Part shown: positions 34,566 to 43,601 of the stretch, piece after piece
Layout of the letters: every line of letters begins with the position of its first letter
Position numbering within the stretch: position 1 is the stretch's first letter
Made by a program: the position numbers and the translations under genes
Notes under the pieces: generated by a model
What the model saw: the letters and a program-made list of their open reading frames with translations, nothing else
Told to the model about the DNA's origin: nothing
The model's database searches: none
NCBI RefSeq assembly: GCF_029338295.1
Contig: NZ_CP119791.1
Span: forward strand, 248,001-312,000
From: Haladaptatus sp. QDMS2
GTDB lineage: Archaea > Halobacteriota > Halobacteria > Halobacteriales > Halococcaceae
Length of the DNA: 64,000 nt
Reading direction: 5' to 3'

Positions 34566-35738
34566 ATGCGCTGGCCCTACCGTCGCTCGGTCCTCGTCCT
34601 CTGTACGCTGGCGTTCTTCGGCACGATGGTCGCCCGCCTCGTCATCAGCCCCGTCGTGCCCGCGATAACGGCCAGTTTCGACGTCACCAACAGCGCCGTC
34701 GGTGCAGCACTCACGGGGATGTGGATGGCCTACGCCCTCTCGCAGTTCCCGAGTGGCGTGGTCGCAGACCGCTACGGTGAGCGCAAGGTCATTTTAACTG
34801 CCGTCGGCCTCACCGCCGCCGCGAGCCTACTGCTCGCCTTCTCGCCTTCGTTTCTCACGTTCGTCGTGTTCGTCGTCCTGCTCGGGGCTGGAGCCGGTCT
34901 CCACTACAGTCCCGCGACGATGCTGCTCACTCGGCAGTTCGACACCATCGGGCGGGCCATTGGCTTCCACGGTGCTGGTGCACCCGCTGCCGGCCTGCTC
35001 GCCCCGGTCGCCGCCGCCTACGTCGGGTCCATCTACGGGTGGCGTTACGCACTCGCCCTCGGTGCGCTGGTCGCCTTGCCGGTGTTCGCGGTGTTCGCCT
35101 GGCGCGTGCGCCCGACGGCACCGGCGAACCCAGACACGTCGATGCGCGACCAGTTCTCGCTCGGCCCGGTGGTCTCGCTGCTGTTCCGCCCGCACATCGC
35201 GTTCATGGTCGCCCTCGCCGTCCTCGGGGCGTTCTCGTGGCAGGCGACGGCGTCGTTTCTCTCTGCGTTTTTCGAGCAGTATCAGGGAACCTCACGGACG
35301 ACCGCTGGCCTTGTGTTCTCGGGATACTTCGTCGTTCAAGGATTCGCCCAGCCGATGATGGGCAGTCTCTCTGACCGCATTCCACGTGACATCGCGGTCG
35401 CGGTGTGCATGGGTGCGGCGCTGGTCGGCTACGGATTGCTCGTCGTGGGCGAGTCGTGGCTCACCCTTGGCGGCGCAATCGTCTGCATCGGCATCGGGAT
35501 GAGTTGGGGCGCGCCCTTGCAGGCGCGACTCATGGACGCGCTCGCCGCCACAGAGCAGGGGGCGGGATTTGGCTTCATGCGCACCATCTACATCCTCATC
35601 GGCGCACTCGGTAGCGTCGTCGTTGGCACCCTCTCTGACGTGGCTGGCTGGGCACTCGCGTTCACCGTCCTCGCCGGCGTGATGGGCCTTGGCGTGGTAG
35701 GCATCCTCACGAATCGAGCGTTCAATCTTGGACTCTGA
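34566..35738 (+). CDS. Major facilitator superfamily transporter
   Basis: The 390-residue protein has 12 predicted membrane segments. The MFS motif A is visible between helices 2 and 3 as GVVADRYGERKV, with a degenerate counterpart GSLSDRIPRDIAV in the second half. The substrate is unknown. It starts 57 nt after the antiporter gene in the same direction. Confidence 0.9.
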   Translation: MRWPYRRSVLVLCTLAFFGTMVARLVISPVVPAITASFDVTNSAVGAALTGMWMAYALSQFPSGVVADRYGERKVILTAVGLTAAASLLLAFSPSFLTFVVFVVLLGAGAGLHYSPATMLLTRQFDTIGRAIGFHGAGAPAAGLLAPVAAAYVGSIYGWRYALALGALVALPVFAVFAWRVRPTAPANPDTSMRDQFSLGPVVSLLFRPHIAFMVALAVLGAFSWQATASFLSAFFEQYQGTSRTTAGLVFSGYFVVQGFAQPMMGSLSDRIPRDIAVAVCMGAALVGYGLLVVGESWLTLGGAIVCIGIGMSWGAPLQARLMDALAATEQGAGFGFMRTIYILIGALGSVVVGTLSDVAGWALAFTVLAGVMGLGVVGILTNRAFNLGL

Positions 35739-35873
35739 CAAAAAGACGAGAAAAATCCGTGACTGGGGAACGCTTGGAAACAGATATAAACACGATACGT
35801 TCTGGTAAATAACCAATTATCTGTCATACTTATCCGCCGCGTAATAATGGTGGTAAGGGGGGTAGCCCCGAGT

Positions 35874-36644
35874 ATGCGCGGTCTCTCGACTGTAAAGTCC
35901 CTCGTGACGGGTAAGCGAGGCAAAGCCAACCTGATACTGATGTTGCTCGGTGCTGCCCTCTTCGGTGCGACGGCGACCATCGTGCTCGCATCGCTCGGCC
36001 CCTCTGCCCCGGTCGAAAACCCGGTCGCCGACGAAACGGAAACGGCGACGATTAGCCAGACTGCCACGGCGGAAGCGACCACGTCCACCCCTGCGCCAAC
36101 GGCGACCACCACCACGACTACGACGACACCTACGACTACGACTGCGACGACCACTGACGACCCGTTTGCGACGACCACGACTGAGGACCCGTTCGCCACC
36201 ACGACGACCGAAGATCCGTTCGCGACCACCACGACGCCGAGCGAAGACGCCCAAAAGGAACACGAGGAGTTTCAGCAGACGCGTGAAGAACTCCAGGCCG
36301 AACACGACGAGCTCGTAGAGCGCCACGAAGAACTCAAGGAGGAACACGAGTTCCTGAACCGCACGAACGCTTCAGACGAGGAGTGGGAAGACCACGAGCA
36401 GGCCTACGAGGAACACATCCAGGATTATGAAGACCACCGGAAGAAGTTCGAAGACCACCGCACTGAATTCGAGGACCACGTAGCCGAGTACGACGACGCG
36501 GCGTTCCACGAGGACGACTTCCAGTTCTACGACGACCGCGAGGCGGAACACGACACCCTCGAAGACGAACACGAAGAGCAAGAAGAGAAACACGACGACG
36601 GCTTCTTTTTCGACGTGGCAATGGCGCGTCCCGCGCTGGGCTAA
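35874..36644 (+). CDS. Membrane-anchored Thr-rich stalk / acidic coiled-coil protein
   Basis: The 256-residue protein has one N-terminal hydrophobic segment (LILMLLGAALFGATATIVLA) and then a Thr-rich stalk of about 90 residues that includes three near-copies of DPFATTTTE. An extremely acidic, Glu/His-rich helical region of coiled-coil character follows. The Thr-rich part is a likely O-glycosylation target outside the cell. The start at 35874 (MRGLSTV) is preferred to 35847 because the upstream nine residues are not hydrophobic or conserved-looking. No family was recognised. Confidence 0.7.
   Translation: MRGLSTVKSLVTGKRGKANLILMLLGAALFGATATIVLASLGPSAPVENPVADETETATISQTATAEATTSTPAPTATTTTTTTTPTTTTATTTDDPFATTTTEDPFATTTTEDPFATTTTPSEDAQKEHEEFQQTREELQAEHDELVERHEELKEEHEFLNRTNASDEEWEDHEQAYEEHIQDYEDHRKKFEDHRTEFEDHVAEYDDAAFHEDDFQFYDDREAEHDTLEDEHEEQEEKHDDGFFFDVAMARPALG
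36150..36235 (+). repeat. Three tandem copies of the DPFATTTT(E) repeat
   Basis: Near-identical 24-nt units encode DDPFATTT, EDPFATTT and EDPFATTT within the Thr-rich stalk. Confidence 0.8.
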
Positions 36645-36693
36645 CCCCGCTGGCTGACGGGTTGCTTATAATTCTGCGCTCGTCCCATACGAT

Positions 36694-38949
36694 ATGGGAC
36701 TCGACGAGGACGCACTCGACTACCACCGCACCGACCCCCCCGGTAAACTCGAGATTTCGACGACAAAGCCAACGAACACCCAACGCGACCTGAGCCTCGC
36801 GTACTCGCCCGGGGTGGCCGCACCGTGTCTCGAAATCGAGAAAAATCCCGACGACGCCTACACCTACACCGCCAAAGGAAACCTCGTCGGCGTCGTCTCC
36901 AATGGCTCTGCGGTGCTTGGCCTTGGGGACATCGGCGCACAGGCCTCGAAACCGGTGATGGAGGGCAAGGGCGTCCTGTTCAAGCGGTTCGCCGACATCG
37001 ACGTCTTCGACGTGGAACTGGACACCGACGACCCGGCGAAGATGATCGACTCGGTGGCGATGATGGAACCGACGTTCGGGGGCATCAACTTAGAGGACAT
37101 CAGGGCCCCCGAGTGCTTCGAAATCGAGTCAAAACTCAGAGCGCGAATGTCGATTCCCGTGTTCCACGACGACCAGCACGGGACGGCCATCATCTCCGGA
37201 GCCGCCCTCTTGAATGCCCTCGAAATCGCGGAGAAGGATATCGAGGACGTGAACATCGTCTTCTCGGGTGCGGGTGCAGCAGCCACCGCCACGGCCAAGT
37301 TCTACGTCTCCCTCGGCGCGAAACGCGAGAACATTACGATGGTCGATATCGGCGGCATCCTCACCGAGAAACGCGCGGAAGCGGGGGAGTTGAACGAGCA
37401 CAACGAACCGTTCGCAAAGGACCTGCCAGACGGCGGGCTTGAAGACGCAATCGAGGGCGCAGACGTGCTCGTTGGCCTCTCAGTAGGCGGTATCGTGAGC
37501 CAGGAGATGGTACGGTCGATGGCCGCAGACCCCATCATCTTCGCGATGGCGAACCCCGACCCAGAAATCACCTACGAAGCGGCGAAATCGGCCCGCGACG
37601 ACCACGTCATCATGGCGACGGGGCGCTCTGACTACCCGAATCAGGTAAACAACGTTCTCGGGTTCCCCTTCATCTTCCGGGGCGCACTCGACGTTCGGGC
37701 GACCGAAATCAACGAGGAGATGAAAGTCGCCGCCGCCGCTGCCCTCGCCGACCTCGCGAAGGAAGACGTCCCCGACGCCGTGGTGAAGGCGTACGGTGAC
37801 GACCCACTCCAGTTCGGCCCCGACTACATCATCCCGAAACCGCTCGACTCTCGTGTCCTGTTCGAGGTCTCGTCTGCGGTCGCCGAGGCCGCGATGGAAA
37901 GCGGCGTGGCGAGAACGCACATCGACCTCGACGCCTATCGCGAGCGCCTCGAAGCGCGCCTTGGGAAGTCTCGCGAGATGATGCGCGTCGTCCTCAACAA
38001 AGCCCAGAGCGACCCGAAACGCGTCGTCTTCGCGGAAGGAGGCGACGACAAGGTCATTCGGGCGGGGGCACAGCTCGTCGAACAGGGTATCGCGGAGCCA
38101 ATTCTCATCGGCGACCAACGCCACATCTGGGCGCGGATGGCCGAACTCGGCCTCGACTACGAGCCAGAAATCGTCGACCCGGACGATGATTCCCTCGACG
38201 CCTACGCAGACCGTCTGCACCAGCTTCGCGCCAGAAAGGGCGTCACTCGGCGTGAGGCGGACGAACTCATCACGGACGGCAACTACCTCGGCAGCGTGAT
38301 GGTCGAAATGGGCGACGCCGACGCGATGCTCACCGGCCTCACCCACCACTATCCCTCCGCGCTCCGACCGCCCCTGCAAGTTGTCGGCACGGCAGAAGAT
38401 GCGAACTTCGCCGCCGGGGTGTACATGCTCACGTTCAAAGACCGGGTCGTCTTCTGCGTGGACACGACCGTCAATCTGGACCCCGACGAGGCCGTCCTCG
38501 CCGAGATTACGAAGCACACGGCGACGCTCGCCCGGAAGTTCAACGTCGAACCGCGCGCGGCGCTGCTCTCGTACTCCGATTTCGGCTCGGTGGACAACGA
38601 CGGGACGCGAAAACCCCGGCGGGCCGCCCAACTCCTCCGCGCCGACCCGACGGTCGATTTCCCGGTCGATGGGGAGATGCAGGCAGACACCGCCGTCGTC
38701 GAGGAGATGCTGAACGGCACCTACGACTTCGCGAACCTCGACGAACCGGCGAACATTCTGGTGTTCCCAAATCTGGAGGCGGGGAACATCGCGTACAAAC
38801 TACTGCAGCGCCTCGGCGGCGCGGAGGCCATCGGGCCGATGCTCGTCGGCATGAACAAACCCGTCCACGTCCTCCAGCGCGGCGACGAGGTCAAGGATGT
38901 GGTGAACCTCGCCTCGGTTGCTGTCGTGGACGCACAGGAGGACGCGTAA
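36694..38949 (+). CDS. maeB: NADP-dependent malic enzyme with phosphotransacetylase-like C-terminal domain
   Basis: The 751-residue protein decarboxylates malate to pyruvate. The malic enzyme half (about residues 1-425) contains [18 protein letters not shown] and the dinucleotide-binding GAGAAATATA. The C-terminal half (about 430-751) is the phosphate acetyl/butyryl-transferase-like domain, with [15 protein letters not shown] and [26 protein letters not shown], often regulatory in this fusion. Length fits the MaeB type. A TTATAATT box about 25 nt upstream predicts a leaderless transcript. Confidence 0.95.
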   Translation: MGLDEDALDYHRTDPPGKLEISTTKPTNTQRDLSLAYSPGVAAPCLEIEKNPDDAYTYTAKGNLVGVVSNGSAVLGLGDIGAQASKPVMEGKGVLFKRFADIDVFDVELDTDDPAKMIDSVAMMEPTFGGINLEDIRAPECFEIESKLRARMSIPVFHDDQHGTAIISGAALLNALEIAEKDIEDVNIVFSGAGAAATATAKFYVSLGAKRENITMVDIGGILTEKRAEAGELNEHNEPFAKDLPDGGLEDAIEGADVLVGLSVGGIVSQEMVRSMAADPIIFAMANPDPEITYEAAKSARDDHVIMATGRSDYPNQVNNVLGFPFIFRGALDVRATEINEEMKVAAAAALADLAKEDVPDAVVKAYGDDPLQFGPDYIIPKPLDSRVLFEVSSAVAEAAMESGVARTHIDLDAYRERLEARLGKSREMMRVVLNKAQSDPKRVVFAEGGDDKVIRAGAQLVEQGIAEPILIGDQRHIWARMAELGLDYEPEIVDPDDDSLDAYADRLHQLRARKGVTRREADELITDGNYLGSVMVEMGDADAMLTGLTHHYPSALRPPLQVVGTAEDANFAAGVYMLTFKDRVVFCVDTTVNLDPDEAVLAEITKHTATLARKFNVEPRAALLSYSDFGSVDNDGTRKPRRAAQLLRADPTVDFPVDGEMQADTAVVEEMLNGTYDFANLDEPANILVFPNLEAGNIAYKLLQRLGGAEAIGPMLVGMNKPVHVLQRGDEVKDVVNLASVAVVDAQEDA

Positions 38950-39095
38950 CCTTCTCGACAGACTGTTTCACCACTTTGTATTCCGGTAGGTTGTCATAAA
39001 CGCGGCATCGTCGTGCGGTTTCTCGCCCAATCGTTCTGTTGATGGTGTTGATTGTAATCGGAATCTAACAGTCGTGTTAATTGGTGTATCCGGTC

Positions 39096-39104
39096 TGTAA
39101 CAAT
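39096..39104 (+). promoter_or_regulatory. TGTAACAAT box, stalk protein 1
   Basis: The box is centred 30 nt before the ATG at 39130, and the paralogue at 40113-40121 has the same box at the same distance. This marks it as the TATA element and supports 39130 as the true start. Confidence 0.6.
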
Positions 39105-39129
39105 GTCCGTTAGTCGCGAAAATCTGGTC

Positions 39130-39960
39130 ATGGCGATTCCAATTCGACCATCTGGCGCCGTGGTGGGAGCCGTCGTGCTCCTCATCATCGTCAGTTTCAC
39201 CGTCGGCCTCACCGGTTTCGGTGGTCCAGATGCCACGCCGGACCAGGACCTCGTGTTCGACGACGTTGACACCCAGACGCCCACGCCAGTACCGACGACC
39301 AGACCGCAGACCACAACGGAAACCACCACGTCGACCCAGACGACCACGGAACGGCCGACTGAGACGGTGACGCCGGTGGAGACCGAACGCCCGCCGGAAC
39401 CGACCACCACGCAGACGTGGACGAAGACCGTCAAGAAGAACCCGGCGCGCGACACCACGACCGAACCGCCCGTGACGACGGCAGAACCGACGCCAACGCC
39501 AACGCCGACCCCGACGCCGACGCCTGAGGAGCCACGCTACGACGAGGATACCTCGTCTGGCCACTACCAGGCGTACCTCGTGACGGGTCGCCAGTACCAG
39601 TCTTTCAACGAGACCCGTGACTGGTCCTACATCGACAACGACCGCGTCATCTACATGCTCTACGGCAACACCCACACGGGTGACACGCAGGGTGCGCAGT
39701 CGACTGCCTGGCAGAGCGAATTCATCCAGGAGTGCATCGTGTTCAAGAGCGCCGAAGTGAACGAGACGACGGTGCGCATGGACTTCTACGTCGAAGAGGG
39801 CTGTCAACCCGACCACAGCTGGTACGCGCTCGCCGTCTACCAGCTGCCGTCCGGTGCGTACAGTTCTCCCGAGAACCCAGAAATGGTCATCGTGAGCGCG
39901 AAAGCGCGCTACTTCAGCGCCGGCCACCACTACATCGTCGTGGACCTGCCCGAGAACTGA
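39130..39960 (+). CDS. Membrane-anchored Thr-rich stalk protein, one C-terminal domain
   Basis: The 276-residue protein has an N-terminal membrane segment (GAVVGAVVLLIIVSFTVGLTGF), then about 110 residues rich in Thr/Pro. It ends with a folded domain of about 130 residues from YQAYLVTGRQ to HHYIVVDL containing two Cys. The start at 39130 is chosen because an upstream ATG (39103) is ATA in the paralogous copy, while the TATA box sits 30 nt before 39130 in both. It is probably surface-exposed and O-glycosylated. The domain family is unknown. Confidence 0.75.
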   Translation: MAIPIRPSGAVVGAVVLLIIVSFTVGLTGFGGPDATPDQDLVFDDVDTQTPTPVPTTRPQTTTETTTSTQTTTERPTETVTPVETERPPEPTTTQTWTKTVKKNPARDTTTEPPVTTAEPTPTPTPTPTPTPEEPRYDEDTSSGHYQAYLVTGRQYQSFNETRDWSYIDNDRVIYMLYGNTHTGDTQGAQSTAWQSEFIQECIVFKSAEVNETTVRMDFYVEEGCQPDHSWYALAVYQLPSGAYSSPENPEMVIVSAKARYFSAGHHYIVVDLPEN

Positions 39961-40112
39961 CCGAATCGCCACCATCGTTTTCACCTTTTTCACGCCTCAG
40001 AGCAGGCGCTCCGCCACACTCTGCCGGTTTGTGCATAGTTGCACTCTCGAACCGTCTGCAGTGTGTGACTGTAACTCATAACTAACCGTCACGACTCGTG
40101 ATTCATCCGGTC

Positions 40113-40121
40113 TGTAACAAT
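40113..40121 (+). promoter_or_regulatory. TGTAACAAT box, stalk protein 2
   Basis: The box is centred 30 nt before the ATG at 40147, identical in spacing to the paralogue upstream. Confidence 0.6.
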
Positions 40122-40146
40122 ATCTGTCATTGACGAGCGTCATACT

Positions 40147-41448
40147 ATGGCGATTCCAATTCGACCATCTGGCGCCGTGGTGGGAGCCGTCGTGCTCCTC
40201 ATCATCGTCAGTTTCACCGTCGGCCTCACCGGTTTCGGTGGTCCAGATGCCACGCCGGACCAGGACCTCGTGTTCGACGACGTGGACATCCAGACGCCCA
40301 CGCCAGTACCGACTACGACCGAACCGAGAACGACGCAACCAGCCCCCACGACGACGACCGTCGAGTCGCACACGACGACGTCCGTGGAGACCGAACGCCC
40401 GCCGGAACCGACCACCACGCAGACGTGGACGAAGACCGTCAAGAAGAATCCAGCGCGCAAGACGACCACCGAGACGCCGGCGACGACGACTCCGGTCGCC
40501 ACACCGCCGGAGCTGACGACTGAACGACCGACCGTCACTGAAACGCCGCCTGCCGTCACACCGACACCGGACGAATCCGTATTCCCTTACCAGGTGTACC
40601 TCGCAACCGGCCGCGGAATTCAACAGTTCGACCACGACCGAGGACACACGTTCACCGACCAGCGTCGATTGGTCGCGGCATACCGGGGGAACACCCACGA
40701 CGGTGTCACCCAGGCCGAATCTGACCCCGCCTGGCAGAGCGAGCACATTCGCGAGTGCGTGGTCGTAGACCGCGTCGAACAGGAGCGGAGAGATGGTCAG
40801 GAGTACGTTACCGTACGATTCCACATCGAACCCGGCTGTGAGCGAGTGTACTACTCGCTCACGCTGTATCAGTGGCCACACCTCGAAGCATTGCCAATGG
40901 AGTCTGAGGAACTGGAATTCAAAGACACCGACTACCGCAAATTCGGCCCGGGGCATCACATTCTCTCGGTGAAGGTGGACAAGCGTGTTCCACCTCGCCC
41001 ACCCGAAGAAGAACCTGTGACTCACTGGCAGGTGTACGTGGCCACTGGCCCTGAGATCGAGCAGTTCGACCCAGATAACGGGGTGACGTACAGTGACCAG
41101 CGGAGAGTGATACAGTCCTTCCGCGGACAATCGCAGGAGGGGCTTGCACTCGACATCGACCCGATTCCCACTGAACCGGAGTGGCAGAGTGACTACATTC
41201 GCGAGTGCATCGTCATCGACAGAATCGTAGACGAAGGGCTCCCCGAAGAAGTCAACCTGTTCGTCTTCTTCACTATCCAAGACGGCTGTGCCCCGACAAC
41301 CATCTCAATCTCCTACTACGAGATGCCTGACGGTGGTCCGGGACCGATGGAAGACGAAGAATTAGTGCTCGTTCGGGCCAATCCCACTGGTGGACTGGTG
41401 CTCGGACCCGGAAAACAAATCGTCCTCATTACCGTGGCAGAAACCTAG
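40147..41448 (+). CDS. Membrane-anchored Thr-rich stalk protein, two C-terminal domains
   Basis: This 433-residue tandem paralogue of the previous gene has about 140 nt at its 5' end that are nearly identical to it. The same N-terminal anchor and Thr-rich stalk are followed by two copies of the Cys-containing domain (FPYQVYLATGRG to HHILSVKVDK, and THWQVYVATGPE to KQIVLITVAE). The two copies differ from each other and from the single copy in the neighbour. Its 3' end overlaps that of the convergent nucleotidyltransferase gene by 4 nt. Confidence 0.75.
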   Translation: MAIPIRPSGAVVGAVVLLIIVSFTVGLTGFGGPDATPDQDLVFDDVDIQTPTPVPTTTEPRTTQPAPTTTTVESHTTTSVETERPPEPTTTQTWTKTVKKNPARKTTTETPATTTPVATPPELTTERPTVTETPPAVTPTPDESVFPYQVYLATGRGIQQFDHDRGHTFTDQRRLVAAYRGNTHDGVTQAESDPAWQSEHIRECVVVDRVEQERRDGQEYVTVRFHIEPGCERVYYSLTLYQWPHLEALPMESEELEFKDTDYRKFGPGHHILSVKVDKRVPPRPPEEEPVTHWQVYVATGPEIEQFDPDNGVTYSDQRRVIQSFRGQSQEGLALDIDPIPTEPEWQSDYIRECIVIDRIVDEGLPEEVNLFVFFTIQDGCAPTTISISYYEMPDGGPGPMEDEELVLVRANPTGGLVLGPGKQIVLITVAET

Positions 41449-42182
41449 TTGGTTTCCGCCTTCTGCCCTTCTTCATCGAGAATCCGTGCTTCCGTGGCGT
41501 CCCGGTCTTCGGGATAGCCGATGTCCGCGCGCCAGCCCTCCATTCGAATGGCGTCGATGGTTCGCCCCGAGTGGATGAGCAGGTCGATAGCCTCGCTCAG
41601 TTCGTACTCGCCGCGATTCGAGGGTTGGACGAGGTGGCAGGCGTGGAAGATGGCCGGCGTGAACGTATAGAAGCCCGTCATGACCAGGTTCGACTCTGGC
41701 TCTTCGGGCTTCTCGACGACGGAAACGATTTCGCCGTAGGCGTTGGTCCGACAGACCCCGTAGCGGGAGGCTTCCTCCCACGGGACCTCTTCGATCAAGA
41801 AGGCGGCGTCTGCGCGCTCCTCTCGCTGGCGGGCGACGACGTCCCGGAGGTTCGCGCGGAAGATGTTGTCTCCGAGGATGAGCATGAAGTCGTCGGTGAT
41901 GTACTCCTCCACCGTCAAGAGCGCGTGTGCCAGTCCGAGCGTCTCTCGCTGGTGGGCGTACGTTATTGGAATCCCCTGGAAATCGTCCCCGTAGTGGCGG
42001 ATGATGTCCTCTTTCTTGTAGCCGACGACGACGTAGAACTCGGTCGCCCCGAGTTCGACGAGCTGTTCGAAACAGTGTGTGAGTATCGGTTTGCCCGCCA
42101 CCTCCACCATCCCTTTGGGCCGGTCTTCTGTGAGTGGCCGCAACCGCTTGCCCTCCCCAGCCGCAAGCACAACTGCCTGCAT
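41445..42182 (-). CDS. aglF: Sugar-1-phosphate nucleotidyltransferase (AglF-like)
   Basis: The 245-residue protein begins with the signature AVVLAAGEGKRLRPLTEDRPKGMVEVAGKPIL, the nucleotide-binding and catalytic loop of glucose-1-phosphate uridylyl/thymidylyltransferases. GDNIF (metal site) and EKPEEP follow. It should make UDP- or dTDP-sugar in the cytoplasm. A divergent UDP-glucose dehydrogenase-like gene next door suggests AglF-type UTP-glucose-1-phosphate activity feeding AglM. An ATATTTAA box about 27 nt upstream fits a leaderless transcript. Confidence 0.85.
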   Translation of the reverse strand: MQAVVLAAGEGKRLRPLTEDRPKGMVEVAGKPILTHCFEQLVELGATEFYVVVGYKKEDIIRHYGDDFQGIPITYAHQRETLGLAHALLTVEEYITDDFMLILGDNIFRANLRDVVARQREERADAAFLIEEVPWEEASRYGVCRTNAYGEIVSVVEKPEEPESNLVMTGFYTFTPAIFHACHLVQPSNRGEYELSEAIDLLIHSGRTIDAIRMEGWRADIGYPEDRDATEARILDEEGQKAETN

Positions 42183-42279
42183 CGCGTAGAACTTCGCTCT
42201 CGCAGATTAAATATCCCACTCCAAACATAACCGTGCCAGTGAGATACGTTGAAGGGTTTCGCTGTGATATTTTAGTAAA

Positions 42280-43572
42280 ATGAGAGTTAGCATCGTGGGG
42301 AGTGGGTACGTGGGGACGACCATCGCCGCGTGTTTCGCGGAACTCGGACACGACGTGACGGCCATCGACATCGACGAATCGGTCGTCGCCAAACTGAACG
42401 CGGGCGAACCGCCGATTCACGAACCGGGGCTCGCCGACCGTCTCGCCGAGTACGCCGGGTCGTCACTGCGCGCGACGACCGACTACACCGCCGTTCTCGA
42501 CACGGACGTGACGTTTCTCGCGCTCACGACGCCCTCGAATCCCGACGGCTCTATCGACCTCTCGATCATGAAAGCCGGGACGGAATCGCTTGGTGAGGTG
42601 CTCGCCGAAAAAGACGGCTACCACCTCGTCGTCGTGAAGAGCACGGTCATTCCCGGTACGACGGGCGACGTGATTCGTCCGCTACTCGAAGCCGCCTCCG
42701 GGAAGACGGCCGGCGAGGACTTCGGCGTCGCGATGAATCCTGAGTTCCTCCGCGAGGGCTCTGCGGTGTCCGACTTTCTGAACCCGGACAAAATCGTCTT
42801 CGGCGCGGAGTCAGACCGCGACCGCGCGCTGCTCGCCGACCTCTACGACCCGCTCGTGGCACGGACGGACGCGCCAATCGTGGAGACGGGCCTGCGCGAA
42901 GCGGAGATGATAAAGTACGCCAACAACGCCTTCCTCGCGGCGAAGGTGAGCCTCATCAACGAACTCGGGAACATCTGCAAGGAGTACGGCGTCGATGCCT
43001 ACGAAGTCGCAGACGCCATCGGCTTGGACGAGCGCATCGGCCCGCATTTCCTACGCAGTGGAGTCGGCTGGGGCGGTTCGTGTTTCCCGAAGGACGTGGC
43101 CGCGCTCATCGCCGCCGCGCGGGAGACGGGCTACGAACCGCAACTACTCCAGGCGGCGGTTGACGTAAACGACCGTCAGCCCGGTCGAATGCTCGCGTTG
43201 CTCGACGACCACGTCGACGTTTCAGGAAAGCGGGTCGCCGTACTCGGCCTCGCGTTCAAGCCCGGCACGGACGACGTTCGCGAGTCGCGGGCAATTCCCG
43301 CAATCGAAGGGCTGCTCGAACGCGGAGCCGACGTCGTCGCCTACGACCCGGTGGCCACAGAGAATATGCGCGAGCGGTTTCCAGACATCGAGTACGCCGC
43401 GTCTGCCGCGGACGCGCTCTCAGGCGCGCACGGAGCACTCGTCGTCACCGACTGGGACGAATTCGCCGCCCTCGACACAGAGTTCGACGCGATGGCCACG
43501 CCCGTTGTCATCGACGGTCGGCGTATCGTCTCTCCGCGCGAGGGCATCACCTACGAAGGGTTGACCTGGTAG
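42280..43572 (+). CDS. aglM: UDP-glucose 6-dehydrogenase (AglM-like)
   Basis: This 430-residue nucleotide-sugar dehydrogenase has the N-terminal NAD motif [20 protein letters not shown] and middle [11 protein letters not shown]. The catalytic Cys lies in [14 protein letters not shown], and the C-terminal UDP domain includes [17 protein letters not shown]. It should oxidise UDP-glucose to UDP-glucuronate with NAD. The divergent AglF-like gene starts 98 nt away, so the two probably share a control region. AglF and AglM act in sequence in Haloferax N-glycosylation. Confidence 0.9.
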   Translation: MRVSIVGSGYVGTTIAACFAELGHDVTAIDIDESVVAKLNAGEPPIHEPGLADRLAEYAGSSLRATTDYTAVLDTDVTFLALTTPSNPDGSIDLSIMKAGTESLGEVLAEKDGYHLVVVKSTVIPGTTGDVIRPLLEAASGKTAGEDFGVAMNPEFLREGSAVSDFLNPDKIVFGAESDRDRALLADLYDPLVARTDAPIVETGLREAEMIKYANNAFLAAKVSLINELGNICKEYGVDAYEVADAIGLDERIGPHFLRSGVGWGGSCFPKDVAALIAAARETGYEPQLLQAAVDVNDRQPGRMLALLDDHVDVSGKRVAVLGLAFKPGTDDVRESRAIPAIEGLLERGADVVAYDPVATENMRERFPDIEYAASAADALSGAHGALVVTDWDEFAALDTEFDAMATPVVIDGRRIVSPREGITYEGLTW

Positions 43573-43601
43573 CGAGGCGACAGAAATCCGTCTCCGTCCA
43601 T

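Noticed and set aside
37480-38631. A long minus-strand frame inside the malic enzyme gene
   Set aside because: It is a codon-bias shadow of maeB, with no family match and no promoter.
39103-39129. Upstream ATG of stalk protein 1 as true start
   Set aside because: The corresponding position in the neighbouring paralogue is ATA, and the TATA-like box overlaps this codon.
39997-41280. A 427-codon minus-strand frame over the stalk proteins
   Set aside because: It arises from Thr-rich codons read backwards (Arg/Gly/Val-rich). There is no domain or start signal.
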